NCBI GenBank assembly: GCA_016200355.1
Contig: JACQEY010000239.1
Span: forward strand, 1 to 36,535
Source of the DNA: Nitrospirota bacterium
GTDB taxonomy: Bacteria; Nitrospirota; Nitrospiria; Nitrospirales; Nitrospiraceae
Direction of reading: 5' to 3'
DNA length: 36,535 bases
In this document: positions 16,077-24,553 of the stretch, piece by piece
Layout: the number at the start of each line of letters is the position of its first letter
Numbering within the stretch: the first letter of the stretch is position 1
The notes under the pieces: generated by a model
What the model saw: the letters and a program-made list of their open reading frames with translations, nothing else
Databases searched by the model: none
Told to the model about the DNA's origin: nothing
Translations under genes and position numbers: made by a program

Positions 16077-17444
16077 CAGCACGAGGAGAAGGTAAAGATC
16101 ATTCACGTTCGTACCGGTGGGACCGGTGACGATGAGCTGATGGAGCTGCTTCAATGCAGGATAGGTATTGTGGCATTTCAACGCCCCCTTGAGATCCACC
16201 GAGAGACCTTGTGCGCGCGCCAAGGTCTTGCCATCGATCACGGCGCCGGCCGCATCGGTTGGACCGTCGGTGCCGTCGGTGCCGATCGCCGCCACCCACA
16301 CCTTGGTCAGACCGGCGATCTCCAGAGCGGCAGCCACGGAGAATTCTTGCGCCCTCCCGCCAGTTCCCTTTCCGGTGACGGTCACGGTGGTTTCCCCACC
16401 GGCCACTACACAGCAGGGCCTCTGTAGCGGTTTGCCTTTGCGCACAATGTTTTTCGCCAGGGCACCAAACCGCTGCCCTTCTTCGCATGCCTCTCCTGTT
16501 AAAGCCGACCTAAGCACAAGGGTTCGCAGACCTGCCTCTCTGGCCGCGCGGGCCACAGCCGTAACGGCCGCTACGTTGTTCCCGATGATATGATGATGGA
16601 CGCGACGAAACAGAGGGGAGCCTGGTTTCGGAGTCTCACTCACGAGTCCCTGGCATCCACGGTCAAGATGCCGACGCACGCGTTGAGGGACAGCCTGCCA
16701 AATGCGATAGCGTTTTAGAATCGCGACCGCGTCTTGATAGGTTGTCGGGTCTGGGGCTGTCGGCCCTGAGGCAATGGCGCTGAGGTCGTCGCCCAGCACA
16801 TCGGACAGAATCACGGTTACAACGGTGGCCTCGGTCGACTCGGCGAGACGTCCGCCTTTAATGCGCGAGAGATGTTTCCGAACGGTATTGATGTCGCCAA
16901 TACTCGCCCCGCATCGCAAGAGTTTCTGTGTGGTCCGCTGCTTGTCGGCCAGCGTAACCCCTGCGACAGGTGCAGGCAGTAAACTGGACGCACCGCCCGA
17001 CAGGAGCACGATCAAGAGATCGTGTCGACCAAGTTCTGTCGCCATGGCACGGAGCCTGGCCGCCGCCCGCTGACCGGACCGATCGGGAACTGGATGACCG
17101 GCCTCCACCACGACGATCTGTTTCGTAGGCAAACCATGGCCGTGCTTGACCACGACAAATCCGCCCTGCAGCCGAGGTCCCAGCCGCTGTTCTATTGCCT
17201 GGGCCATGGAGGCCGTGGCCTTTCCAGCCCCGAGCACGACCACACGCTCATAGCGACGCAAGTCATACCGACGCCGGCCGATGACCAGCTCCTCGCCGTT
17301 TCTGGAGATGGCGCGACCGACCGCCTTCCGGGCATCGACCGCGTCCAGCCCTCGAACGATGAGTTTTTTCAGAAGTGGCCGGATAGCCGCGCGAGGCAGG
17401 CTGAGGTCAAGGTTAAGGTTGAGCGAAGACCTGACTTTCCTCAT
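16074..17444 (-). CDS. Glycerate 2-kinase (MOFRL/GckA type)
   Basis: This 456-residue protein matches the class II glycerate kinase family: an N-terminal domain with VVVLGAGKATASMA near residue 70, LIVLLSGGASSLLPAP near 145 and NTVRKHLSRIKGGRLA, and a C-terminal MOFRL domain with GGETTVTVTGKGTGGRAQEF and AIGTDGTDGPTDAAGA. It phosphorylates D-glycerate to 2-phosphoglycerate, as in glycolate salvage. The first 16 residues (including LNLNLDLSL) are encoded by a hexamer repeat, so the true start may be further in or the repeat has become coding. The stop TAG belongs to the adjacent MITE-like end. Confidence 0.9.
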   Translation of the reverse strand: MRKVRSSLNLNLDLSLPRAAIRPLLKKLIVRGLDAVDARKAVGRAISRNGEELVIGRRRYDLRRYERVVVLGAGKATASMAQAIEQRLGPRLQGGFVVVKHGHGLPTKQIVVVEAGHPVPDRSGQRAAARLRAMATELGRHDLLIVLLSGGASSLLPAPVAGVTLADKQRTTQKLLRCGASIGDINTVRKHLSRIKGGRLAESTEATVVTVILSDVLGDDLSAIASGPTAPDPTTYQDAVAILKRYRIWQAVPQRVRRHLDRGCQGLVSETPKPGSPLFRRVHHHIIGNNVAAVTAVARAAREAGLRTLVLRSALTGEACEEGQRFGALAKNIVRKGKPLQRPCCVVAGGETTVTVTGKGTGGRAQEFSVAAALEIAGLTKVWVAAIGTDGTDGPTDAAGAVIDGKTLARAQGLSVDLKGALKCHNTYPALKQLHQLIVTGPTGTNVNDLYLLLVL

Positions 17445-17472
17445 CTCAGCCTTGGCCTCAGCCTTAACCTTC
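17401..17472. repeat. Hexamer-type inverted repeat at the glycerate kinase start
   Basis: The left arm (aaggttaaggttgag) and the right arm (cagccttggcctcagccttaacc) are built of six-base units and are nearly complementary. The ATG of the glycerate kinase (17442-17444) lies between the arms, so a stem-loop here could hide the ribosome site. Confidence 0.6.
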
Positions 17473-17491
17473 CGATAACGCTGGTGATGGA

Positions 17492-18559
17492 CTAGGGAGT
17501 CTTATCCTGCTTGAAGCAACGGGTGGGACAAGTCTGCCGTGGGACTTTCATCTGATAGGTCCCGCGTGGGAGCATATCCTTCTTGAATTCAGGATTTAGC
17601 ATCTTAAGTTCCAAGAAGTACGTCCCAAATTCTTCGGCAATCGAGGTGAGGGCTCGTTGGGAGTCTTTCACGTTGACGGTAACCGTTTCAGTTTCCATCG
17701 GCATATACAAGTCTTTCTTGCTCAGACCCAAATACTTTTCCGGCTGCGAGTAGATTTCCTTGGCGGCGATGATTCTCGGGACATAGCGCATCGTCTCCCG
17801 TGGCCCATGCATCTTCCAATAGTCGGTAATATTCTGGTCCTTCAATAACCGACGAACTCGTTCTTCACCTGCATTGTACGAGGCCATGGCCATGAACCAA
17901 TCGTTTTCCTTGAAATCCTTGAGATAGCGCAAATACTTGACCGCTGCTTCCGTCGACATTTCTAAATTGCGGCGATCGTCGCGGACCGCGTCGCTCTTGA
18001 GACGATAGCGTCGCCCCGTGGAAGGGATAAACTGCCACGGCCCGGACGCTTTCGCCTTTGAATAGGCGGCGGCCACGCATTTGCTCTCCACCAGCAGCAT
18101 ATACTTGAGATCGTCCGGCAATCCGGCATCGGCCAGCTGTTTTTCGGCAGGAGGGAAACAGCGTCCGGTTCGTTTGGCGAGGATGATACTTTCGCCCTGG
18201 TCTTCTAAGAATTGATAGAACTCGTACTCGATGCGTTCACGCACCTGCCAATTATCCAGCGGGACCGGTTGGCCGGCAAAGGTCAGTTTGTCAGGCAGCT
18301 TGAACGAACTGAGAAAGTAGCGCTCTCCATCTCGCTTGATTTCCGGAAGAATGACGAGGCGATCTTCTGGCTCGTTGGGGTCGTCAAGGGGATCGAGCAA
18401 AGTAGCATCTCGCTCTGGTTCTCCATTGACTCCAGATCGAGGCGTGCTCTCCTTCGCCTCGGAATGTTCGGGTTGCGGCTGTGCTCCTGTCGCAATCGGA
18501 AGCGTGACCATCACCCACAACCCACTGAGCATTAGTATTCGTCTAACCCATGCCGTCAT
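17492..18559 (-). CDS. Lytic transglycosylase (SLT/MltD-like)
   Basis: The 355-residue protein has a signal peptide (about residues 1-26), a Pro/Glu-rich linker, then a goose-type lysozyme domain. The motifs are in order: catalytic Glu158 in YMLLVESKC, ASGPWQFIPSTGRRYRL, and MASYNAGEERVRR. This pattern defines family 1 lytic transglycosylases that cut murein glycan with formation of anhydro ends. The C-terminal 60 residues (TVTVNVKDSQRALTSIAEEF) resemble a divergent LysM-like or substrate-binding region. It probably acts in the periplasm on cell wall turnover. Confidence 0.88.
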   Translation of the reverse strand: MTAWVRRILMLSGLWVMVTLPIATGAQPQPEHSEAKESTPRSGVNGEPERDATLLDPLDDPNEPEDRLVILPEIKRDGERYFLSSFKLPDKLTFAGQPVPLDNWQVRERIEYEFYQFLEDQGESIILAKRTGRCFPPAEKQLADAGLPDDLKYMLLVESKCVAAAYSKAKASGPWQFIPSTGRRYRLKSDAVRDDRRNLEMSTEAAVKYLRYLKDFKENDWFMAMASYNAGEERVRRLLKDQNITDYWKMHGPRETMRYVPRIIAAKEIYSQPEKYLGLSKKDLYMPMETETVTVNVKDSQRALTSIAEEFGTYFLELKMLNPEFKKDMLPRGTYQMKVPRQTCPTRCFKQDKTP

Positions 18560-18675
18560 ACCAACCCTGCCTCCTACATGCGGTGAGCAATCCGAAATCT
18601 GGAATGTATGCTAACAGCCTGATGAGGGACCGGCAAGCATGATCGACTTTCAGATCCATGCTAAACTGCGCGACT

Positions 18676-19383
18676 ATGCATGCACTGACCCTCCTCAACG
18701 ATCGCATCACCCACTGCACAGCCTGTTCACGGCTTGTCACCTATCGGGAGACGATCGCCGCAGAGAAACGAAAGCAATTTGAGGACTGGACCTATTGGGG
18801 ACGTCCGGTCCCCGGATTTGGAGACTCGCACGCGCGCCTCTACGTACTCGGGCTGGCGCCGGCCGCCCACGGCGGCAACCGAACCGGGCGGGTATTTACA
18901 GGCGACCGCAGCGGGGATTGGTTGTATGACGCCTTATATCGATTTGGCTTCGCCAACCAACCCCACTCTCATCACCGGGATGATGGACTGAAACTATCGG
19001 ATTGTTACATTGGTGCCACGGTCCGTTGCGCACCGCCTGACAATAAACCAGCCCCTGAAGAATTTAAGGCCTGCCGCCCCTACCTGCGCGAAGAGCTCCG
19101 GTCGTTACAGAAGATTCGAGTGGTGGTGGCGCTGGGCAAGATTGCGTTCGATCACTATTTGAAAGTCTGCCGCGATGAGGGACAGCAACTTCCCTCACCG
19201 CTCCAGAAATTTTCCCATGGTATCGTCCAGATCCTTCCATGGGACATTACACTGATCGGCTCATACCATCCAAGCCAGCAAAACACCTTCACTGGACGAT
19301 TGACCAGGCCAATGTTTCACCACATCTTTGCCACTGCGCGACAGCAACTTGCCGGGTTGGCAGGCGCACAAGCCGGCCAATAG
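18676..19383 (+). CDS. Uracil-DNA glycosylase, family 5 (UDGb) type
   Basis: The protein removes uracil or other deaminated bases from DNA. Motif A reads GLAPAAHGGN, lacking the Asp/Asn of other UDG families, followed by RTGRVFTGDRSG; motif B is HPSQQNTFTG. Both are the family 5 (UDGb) forms. Four cysteines (C14, C17 and two in CAPPDNKPAPEEFKAC) should bind a 4Fe-4S cluster. I chose ATG 18676 (MHALTLLN) because it places the first CxxC as in homologues; ATG 18658 is possible, and neither has a good ribosome site. It ends 3 bases before the convergent transaldolase gene. Confidence 0.88.
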   Translation: MHALTLLNDRITHCTACSRLVTYRETIAAEKRKQFEDWTYWGRPVPGFGDSHARLYVLGLAPAAHGGNRTGRVFTGDRSGDWLYDALYRFGFANQPHSHHRDDGLKLSDCYIGATVRCAPPDNKPAPEEFKACRPYLREELRSLQKIRVVVALGKIAFDHYLKVCRDEGQQLPSPLQKFSHGIVQILPWDITLIGSYHPSQQNTFTGRLTRPMFHHIFATARQQLAGLAGAQAGQ

Positions 19384-19386
19384 GCC

Positions 19387-20034
19387 TTACTTCTTGGTCT
19401 GAGCCTCCCAATCCGCCAGGAACTTCTTGAGCCCGCTATCAGTCAGTGGATGTTTCACCATCTGCTGAAAAATCGAAAAGGGCATTGTGCAAATATGCCC
19501 ACCAGCTAGCGCAGCCTCAACGACGTGCTGAGGATGGCGCACGCTGGCTACCAGCACCAGGGTTTTATAGTCATAATTGCGGTAGATGGTCAGGATCTGG
19601 CGGATCAATTCCATCCCGTTTGAACTGATGTCATCAAGCCGGCCGATGAAGGGTGAGACGCACCAGGCGCCAGCTTTCGCCGCGAGAAGCGCCTGGGTTG
19701 GAGAAAAGCACAATGTGACATTTACCTTGATACCCTCGGCTGCTAATCTTTTGGTGGCCTTCAATCCCTCCGCAATCAAAGGCACCTTTACGACAATATT
19801 CTTATGGATCTTCGCAAGTCCTTTCCCTTCCTTCACCATGGCATCGGCTTCAAGGCTGACGACTTCTGCACTGATCGGCCCATCCACGATGTTGCAAATT
19901 TCAACGAGCATTTCCTTAAAGCTGCGCCCTTCTTTGGCGACAAGCGACGGATTCGTGGTCACCCCGTCAAGAAGTCCGAGGCTGGCCGCCTCCTGAATTT
20001 CCTTAACATTGGCAGTATCAAGAAAGAATTTCAT
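19387..20034 (-). CDS. Transaldolase/fructose-6-phosphate aldolase-like (TalC/Fsa)
   Basis: The 215-residue length and sequence fit the small transaldolase subfamily: [21 protein letters not shown], and the Schiff-base Lys83 in [22 protein letters not shown] and SPFIGRLDD are further family motifs. These enzymes transfer a dihydroxyacetone unit between sugar phosphates, or cleave fructose 6-phosphate; sequence by eye does not separate transaldolase from F6P aldolase. The ATG has no strong ribosome site. It is convergent with the UDG gene. Confidence 0.92.
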   Translation of the reverse strand: MKFFLDTANVKEIQEAASLGLLDGVTTNPSLVAKEGRSFKEMLVEICNIVDGPISAEVVSLEADAMVKEGKGLAKIHKNIVVKVPLIAEGLKATKRLAAEGIKVNVTLCFSPTQALLAAKAGAWCVSPFIGRLDDISSNGMELIRQILTIYRNYDYKTLVLVASVRHPQHVVEAALAGGHICTMPFSIFQQMVKHPLTDSGLKKFLADWEAQTKK

Positions 20035-20228
20035 GGCCTTGTCCTTTCTGTCGAGATGAGAAATCCTTGTGATCGGTTCATTATCGGTTATTCTATGAAG
20101 AACTCAACCTGGCTGCAATCATCTGCCGACATACGCCAGTTTGACAGGCCCTAGACTGCCGGTTAAAATCCGGCCATTCATTATAGGCTCGTTTCTACGC
20201 TTGTATCTATAACGACCGAGGAGAGTGC

Positions 20229-20543
20229 ATGATGCAACGATTAGCTTGGTTGCTCCTATTCAGTCTGGCCCTGACCGGCTGCGGCGGTAGCAACCCCTAT
20301 CTTGAACAATCGCTCAAACCGGCTGAGCTTCAAGGCAAGGACAAGGCTTGGTTTGAGAAGAACTGGGGAGCACCGAGCGGCAAGGCCACGAGGTTTTTTG
20401 GCGGCGAAACCTGGACTTACTATCGCATCGCCGGTGGCAAATCAGGTCTGCCTCTCTTTAACTTCTCCCCTAATCAGTGCCAGATCACGCTCAAATTCGA
20501 CAAAGAAGAAAAGCTTTCTGACTCCAGCTATTCAGGTTGTTAG
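20229..20543 (+). CDS. Small lipoprotein, possibly SmpA/BamE-like
   Basis: The 104-residue product has a clear lipoprotein signal (LLFSLALTGCGG). The mature part has the pattern WFEKNWGAPSGKATRFFGGETWTYY, which resembles the small alpha-beta fold of SmpA/OmlA (BamE) proteins that help outer membrane protein assembly, but I cannot confirm this. Two adjacent ATGs follow gaggagag, a good ribosome site. Its stop overlaps the convergent YHS-like gene. Confidence 0.75.
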   Translation: MMQRLAWLLLFSLALTGCGGSNPYLEQSLKPAELQGKDKAWFEKNWGAPSGKATRFFGGETWTYYRIAGGKSGLPLFNFSPNQCQITLKFDKEEKLSDSSYSGC

Positions 20544-20791
20544 CCCGCGAGTTTTTCCTGAAACTTGTGCGCGCAAGATCGGCTGCAGAAGTAATAGGTC
20601 TGCCCCCCAATATCTTCCGTCACCGCTACTCCCCTTGGAACAAACACCAGGCAGACGGGATCCTGGACCATCTGATCCTTTCCAGGAGCAAGACGCTCTG
20701 GCTGCCCTTGGCCCTTGAGCCCCCGAAGAGCCTTCCGAAGCAGGAAGTACAGCACTACAAGTAGCCCAAGAATGAGGATTACTCTATACAT
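20540..20791 (-). CDS. Small membrane-anchored YHS-like protein
   Basis: The 83-residue protein has one N-terminal membrane segment (VILILGLLVVLYFLL), a basic linker, then DPVCLVFVPRGVA and TYYFCSRSCAHKFQEKL. This is the YHS pattern (DPVC...YYFCS..CA..F) found in small metal-related domains, though CLVFV replaces the usual CGM. The three cysteines could bind a metal. It converges with the lipoprotein gene with a 4-bp overlap of stops. Confidence 0.7.
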   Translation of the reverse strand: MYRVILILGLLVVLYFLLRKALRGLKGQGQPERLAPGKDQMVQDPVCLVFVPRGVAVTEDIGGQTYYFCSRSCAHKFQEKLAG

Positions 20792-21002
20792 AGTGGGTGC
20801 TCTTCCTTATGCCACAATCCTATGGGACAGAATCACCGCTGTCAAGAACTCCAGACGTTGTTCTTTCAAGTAAGTTGCCGAATTCTCATTCATACCCTCG
20901 ACGCAAATGGCCTAGCTGTATGTGGGCGGAAGGCCCATTTTCACGCAGCACCCAGTACTTCAGATGGATATGCTTCTCTTTTCCAGCATGGTAAAGTGCA
21001 AC

Positions 21003-21155
21003 ATGACAATTTGCGATAAATGCCGCGGGGCAATGTTACCGGAACGGGCAGTGGATCTGAACGCAGGGCTTGCGATCACAGTGTTTGCGTGCTTGAACTG
21101 TGGACGCCGGAAATCAGCGGACCAAGAACCTCGGCCTATTACCGCGAGACATTAA
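21003..21155 (+). CDS. Small zinc-ribbon protein
   Basis: A 50-residue product with two CxxC pairs (CDKC and CLNC) spaced by about 25 residues, the pattern of a zinc ribbon: MTICDKCRGAMLPERAV and FACLNCGRRK. ORF-track starts further upstream (20922) add residues unlike a protein start; ATG 20988 (MVKCNM) is also possible. Such proteins can be regulatory or folding units, and its role is unknown. The short length makes it less certain. Confidence 0.5.
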   Translation: MTICDKCRGAMLPERAVDLNAGLAITVFACLNCGRRKSADQEPRPITARH

Positions 21156-21163
21156 CCCGCGCG

Positions 21164-21358
21164 ATGACAGAGCCGAAACCGCTCACGTACGATGAGCGGA
21201 AAGCAGCCAAAGCCGCTTTCCGTGGGTATTCGCCCAATACTGATTGGGCGGACTCCGCCCAGGAGATTTACACGCGTCTATCTGCAGCAATCTCCAAACG
21301 AAGAACCACGGCTCTCAATCCCACTAGCAAGCGGGATCTTGAAGAAGTCAGTCGGTAA
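21164..21358 (+). CDS. Small conserved-looking protein, 64 residues
   Basis: From ATG 21164 the product starts MTEPKPLTYDERKAAKAAFRG and contains NTDWADSAQEIYTRL. This resembles small hypothetical proteins I recall from Nitrospira and other bacteria (LT...E.KAAEAAF.G), without known function. The longer ORF from 21020 reads the zinc-ribbon gene in another frame. No ribosome site is clear. Confidence 0.5.
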   Translation: MTEPKPLTYDERKAAKAAFRGYSPNTDWADSAQEIYTRLSAAISKRRTTALNPTSKRDLEEVSR

Positions 21359-21551
21359 CTCGTGCTGTATTCCCCTCCCCCGCAAGCCTGCGCTAGTCCC
21401 AGAGATCATCCTGCTTCGCTCTTCATTCAAGCCCACATCTCCGCATTGCTTGGTTGATATAGACCGGAGGAGTTTCGGTAGAGACTCCCTTGCGGAAGCA
21501 GATTGATGCTGGCCAGGCTCACGATATAGGCTCTGGAACAGGAGCGAGGAC

Positions 21552-22355
21552 CTATCGGAGACTCAGCACATCCATCATGTCGTACAGGCCTGGTGGCTGC
21601 CGAACCACCCACCGAGCGGCACGCAAAGCGCCTCCCGCGAAGGTATCCCGGCTACTCGCTCGATGCGTCACTTCGATGCGTTCACCCATCCCGCCAAAGA
21701 GAATCGTGTGGTCCCCGACAATGTCGCCGGCGCGGATTGTTTGAATTCCAATCTCACCCTTCTTGCGTTCCCCGATAAGGCCTTTTCTGGCATAAACGCC
21801 GACCTGATCTAGATCACGACTCACGGCCTTAGCCAAGACTTCCGCAATCTTGAGCGCCGTCCCACTCGGCGCATCTTTTTTTAAACGATGATGGGCTTCA
21901 ATCACTTCAATGTCGTAGTCATCCCCCAGCGTTTTTGCCATCTCGCTGATGACCTTGTAGATCAGATTGATACCCACGCTCATGTTGGGGGACAACACGC
22001 AGGGAACTTGACTCGCCAACGATTTTAGCTCTTCGACTTGGGGAGCGGTAAACCCCGTCGTGCCGATCACCATGGCTCGTCGATGTTGCGCCACGGTACG
22101 TAAATGATCTAGGGTCGCCTCAGGAGCGGAGAAATCGACGACCACTTCGCCTCTGTCGAGGAGCGCTGCGAAATCGTCGGTGATCGGTATGCCGGCACGG
22201 CCACAACCCGCTGTTTCCCCGGCATCGTCACCCACAGCGTAATGGCCTTTCTCTTCGATCGCACCAGCAAGCGTGAGGGTGGTCGAATCTTTAATAAGGG
22301 CAACCAGCCGGCAGCCCATGCGACCGGCAGCCCCTGCGACAATGACGTTGATCAT
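21552..22355 (-). CDS. dapB: 4-hydroxy-tetrahydrodipicolinate reductase
   Basis: DapB reduces the product of DapA with NAD(P)H to tetrahydrodipicolinate, the substrate of DapL. The 267-residue protein has the Rossmann motif VIVAGAAGRMG at the N-terminus and the catalytic signature EAHHRLKKDAPSGTA (His155, Lys160), then IGIQTIRAGDIVGDHTI. It is the last gene of the lysine group, 33 bp downstream of dapA on the minus strand. Confidence 0.95.
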   Translation of the reverse strand: MINVIVAGAAGRMGCRLVALIKDSTTLTLAGAIEEKGHYAVGDDAGETAGCGRAGIPITDDFAALLDRGEVVVDFSAPEATLDHLRTVAQHRRAMVIGTTGFTAPQVEELKSLASQVPCVLSPNMSVGINLIYKVISEMAKTLGDDYDIEVIEAHHRLKKDAPSGTALKIAEVLAKAVSRDLDQVGVYARKGLIGERKKGEIGIQTIRAGDIVGDHTILFGGMGERIEVTHRASSRDTFAGGALRAARWVVRQPPGLYDMMDVLSLR

Positions 22356-22388
22356 AGAATGAATATACGAGCCAAGGCCGTCGGGTTA

Positions 22389-23261
22389 CTAAATGAGGCC
22401 TGCATCCTTTAGTGCTCGTGTGAGTTGGTCCCTCGTCTCAGTCGCCATGGCACAGAGCGGCAGCCGCAATTCTGGATCGATTTTCCCCATCATGCCTAAC
22501 GCGGTTTTCACCGGAATCGGATTGGTCTCGTAAAAAAGCGCCGTAAAGAGCGGCGACAATGCGAAATGAATCCGACGCGCCTCTTCAATCCGCCCGCTTA
22601 GAAAAGCCTTAACCAATTGAGCCATCTCGGATGGGACGATGTTCGACGTGACGCTAATAACACCTTTTCCTCCGACTGCCATCATGGGCAATGTCAGGGC
22701 ATCATCGCCGGCAAGGACCGTCATCCGGTCGCCACACGTACTTGCAATCTCAGAAGCCTGCTGGACTGATCCGCTGCCCTCTTTGATCCCGACAATGTTC
22801 TGTAGTCCACAAAGCCTTGCGACAGTGGACGGCAGCATGTTCACGCCGGTCCGGCCGGGAATGTTATACAGGATCTGTGGAAGATCCACAGACTCCGCGA
22901 TTGTTTTGTAGTGCCGATACAATCCCTCCTGCGTCGGCTTGTTATAGTACGGCGTAATGAGCAGCGCCCCATCGGCTCCCGCCTGCTTGGCATGCTTTGT
23001 CAGTGACACCGCTTCCGCCGTGCTGTTGGAACCAGCCCCGGCGATCACGGGGATGCGCCGATTGACCACCTCGACGGTCAATTCGACCACGCGGTGGTGT
23101 TCCTGGTGTGAGAGGGTGGCGGATTCACCGGTGGTGCCGCAGGGCACAATCCCGCTCGTTCCGTTGGTAATTTGCCATTCTATAAGATCGCCGAAGGCCC
23201 GCTCGTCGACTTTGCCATTCCGGAACGGGGTCACAATGGCGATCAATGCACCCGTAAACAT
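22389..23261 (-). CDS. dapA: 4-hydroxy-tetrahydrodipicolinate synthase
   Basis: DapA condenses pyruvate and aspartate semialdehyde, the first step committed to lysine. Key residues are present: Lys160 in IVGIKEGSG (Schiff base), Tyr132 in LYNIPGRTG, Tyr106 in TPYYNKPTQ and the GTTGES loop. I start at ATG 23261 (MFTGALIAIVTPF) because it has an aaggagt site and matches the family; the ORF track begins 11 codons earlier. Product 290 residues. It lies 29 bp downstream of lysA. Confidence 0.96.
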   Translation of the reverse strand: MFTGALIAIVTPFRNGKVDERAFGDLIEWQITNGTSGIVPCGTTGESATLSHQEHHRVVELTVEVVNRRIPVIAGAGSNSTAEAVSLTKHAKQAGADGALLITPYYNKPTQEGLYRHYKTIAESVDLPQILYNIPGRTGVNMLPSTVARLCGLQNIVGIKEGSGSVQQASEIASTCGDRMTVLAGDDALTLPMMAVGGKGVISVTSNIVPSEMAQLVKAFLSGRIEEARRIHFALSPLFTALFYETNPIPVKTALGMMGKIDPELRLPLCAMATETRDQLTRALKDAGLI

Positions 23262-23290
23262 GCTCACTCCTTCGCTGCAACGCTCACTCC

Positions 23291-24553
23291 TCAATCGAGG
23301 AATGCCGGAATCGTTTCGCCCTTTACCAAGTCGTCGTATGTCTCTCTGGTCTTGATGACGTGGATCTCCCCATCTCTGATCAGAACTTCCGGTACCCGCG
23401 GTCTCGAATTGTAATTGGAGGCCATCACAAATCCATAGGCCCCCGCGCTCATCACCGCAAGCATGTCCCCCGGATTAACCTCCGGCAATGACCGGTCCTT
23501 CGCCAGAAAATCGCCGGACTCACAGACCGGGCCCACAACATCAACCTGATGCTTGGGCCGCTGCAGCACCGCCTGTGACAAGGGGCGAATCTCGTGATAG
23601 GCCCCGTAGAGGCTTGGCCTGATCAGGTCGTTCATCGCCGCATCGACAATAATAAACCGTTTCGCTTCGCCATCCTTCCGATACAACACTTTCGTGACGA
23701 GAATGCCGGCATTGCCGACGATGACGCGGCCAGGTTCCATGATGAGGGTGACATTCAAGTCCTGCAGCAGCGGCGACACGGCATCCGCCAAATCTTGTGG
23801 TAACGGCGGCGTTTCATCCGAGTAGGTAATGCCGAGGCCTCCGCCGATATTGACGTACCGGATGTTGATTCCTTGAGCCTTCAAAGCTCCGACCAACTTC
23901 ACCACCTTCTTCACGGCCTCGACAAACGGCGTGACTTCCGTCAACTGTGACCCAATATGCTTATGAACCCCGACGACATCGATGTTGGCAAGCGAGGAAG
24001 CCAGTGTGAATTCTTCGAGCGCCCGGTCGGCGGCAATCCCGAACTTGCTCTTCTTGAGACCGGTCGAAATGTAGGGGTGCGTTTTCGGATCAATGTCAGG
24101 ATTGATACGGAGAGCAACTCGTGCCTTGGTCCCGACGGAGACAGCCACTTCATTAAGCGCCTGCAGTTCGGCCGAGGACTCGACATTGAACATGAGTACG
24201 TCGGCCTTCAAGGCTTCGCGAATCTCCTCCGCGCTCTTGCCGACACCCGCGAAGACAATCTTTGAGGGGGGAACGCCCGCCTTGAGCGCCCGAAAGAGTT
24301 CCCCGCCTGACACGATATCCACCCCGCTCCCCTCCTTTGCCATAAGGCGGAGGATCGCGATATTGGAATTGGCCTTCATGGCGAAGGCAATCACATGGGG
24401 TACGCTCTTGAAGGCCCCATCATAGGCCCGGAAATGACGAACGAGGGTCGCGTAGCTGTAGATATAGCACGGTGTGCCGACCTCCTTCGCAATCCGGCTG
24501 ACCGGCACCTGTTCACAATAGAGTTCGCCATGTCGATATTCGAAATTATGCAT
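23291..24553 (-). CDS. lysA: Diaminopimelate decarboxylase
   Basis: LysA makes lysine from meso-diaminopimelate with PLP. Lys60 in AFAMKANSN binds PLP; VHKHIGSQL, the CESGDFLAKDR motif with its catalytic Cys and AYGFVMASNYNSRPR are all family signatures. From ATG 24553 (MHNFEYRHGELY) the product is 420 residues. The start lies inside the end of the upstream radical SAM gene: the two share 8 bp (24546-24553), so lysA translation is probably coupled to it. A dapF-type epimerase is not in this window. Confidence 0.96.
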   Translation of the reverse strand: MHNFEYRHGELYCEQVPVSRIAKEVGTPCYIYSYATLVRHFRAYDGAFKSVPHVIAFAMKANSNIAILRLMAKEGSGVDIVSGGELFRALKAGVPPSKIVFAGVGKSAEEIREALKADVLMFNVESSAELQALNEVAVSVGTKARVALRINPDIDPKTHPYISTGLKKSKFGIAADRALEEFTLASSLANIDVVGVHKHIGSQLTEVTPFVEAVKKVVKLVGALKAQGINIRYVNIGGGLGITYSDETPPLPQDLADAVSPLLQDLNVTLIMEPGRVIVGNAGILVTKVLYRKDGEAKRFIIVDAAMNDLIRPSLYGAYHEIRPLSQAVLQRPKHQVDVVGPVCESGDFLAKDRSLPEVNPGDMLAVMSAGAYGFVMASNYNSRPRVPEVLIRDGEIHVIKTRETYDDLVKGETIPAFLD

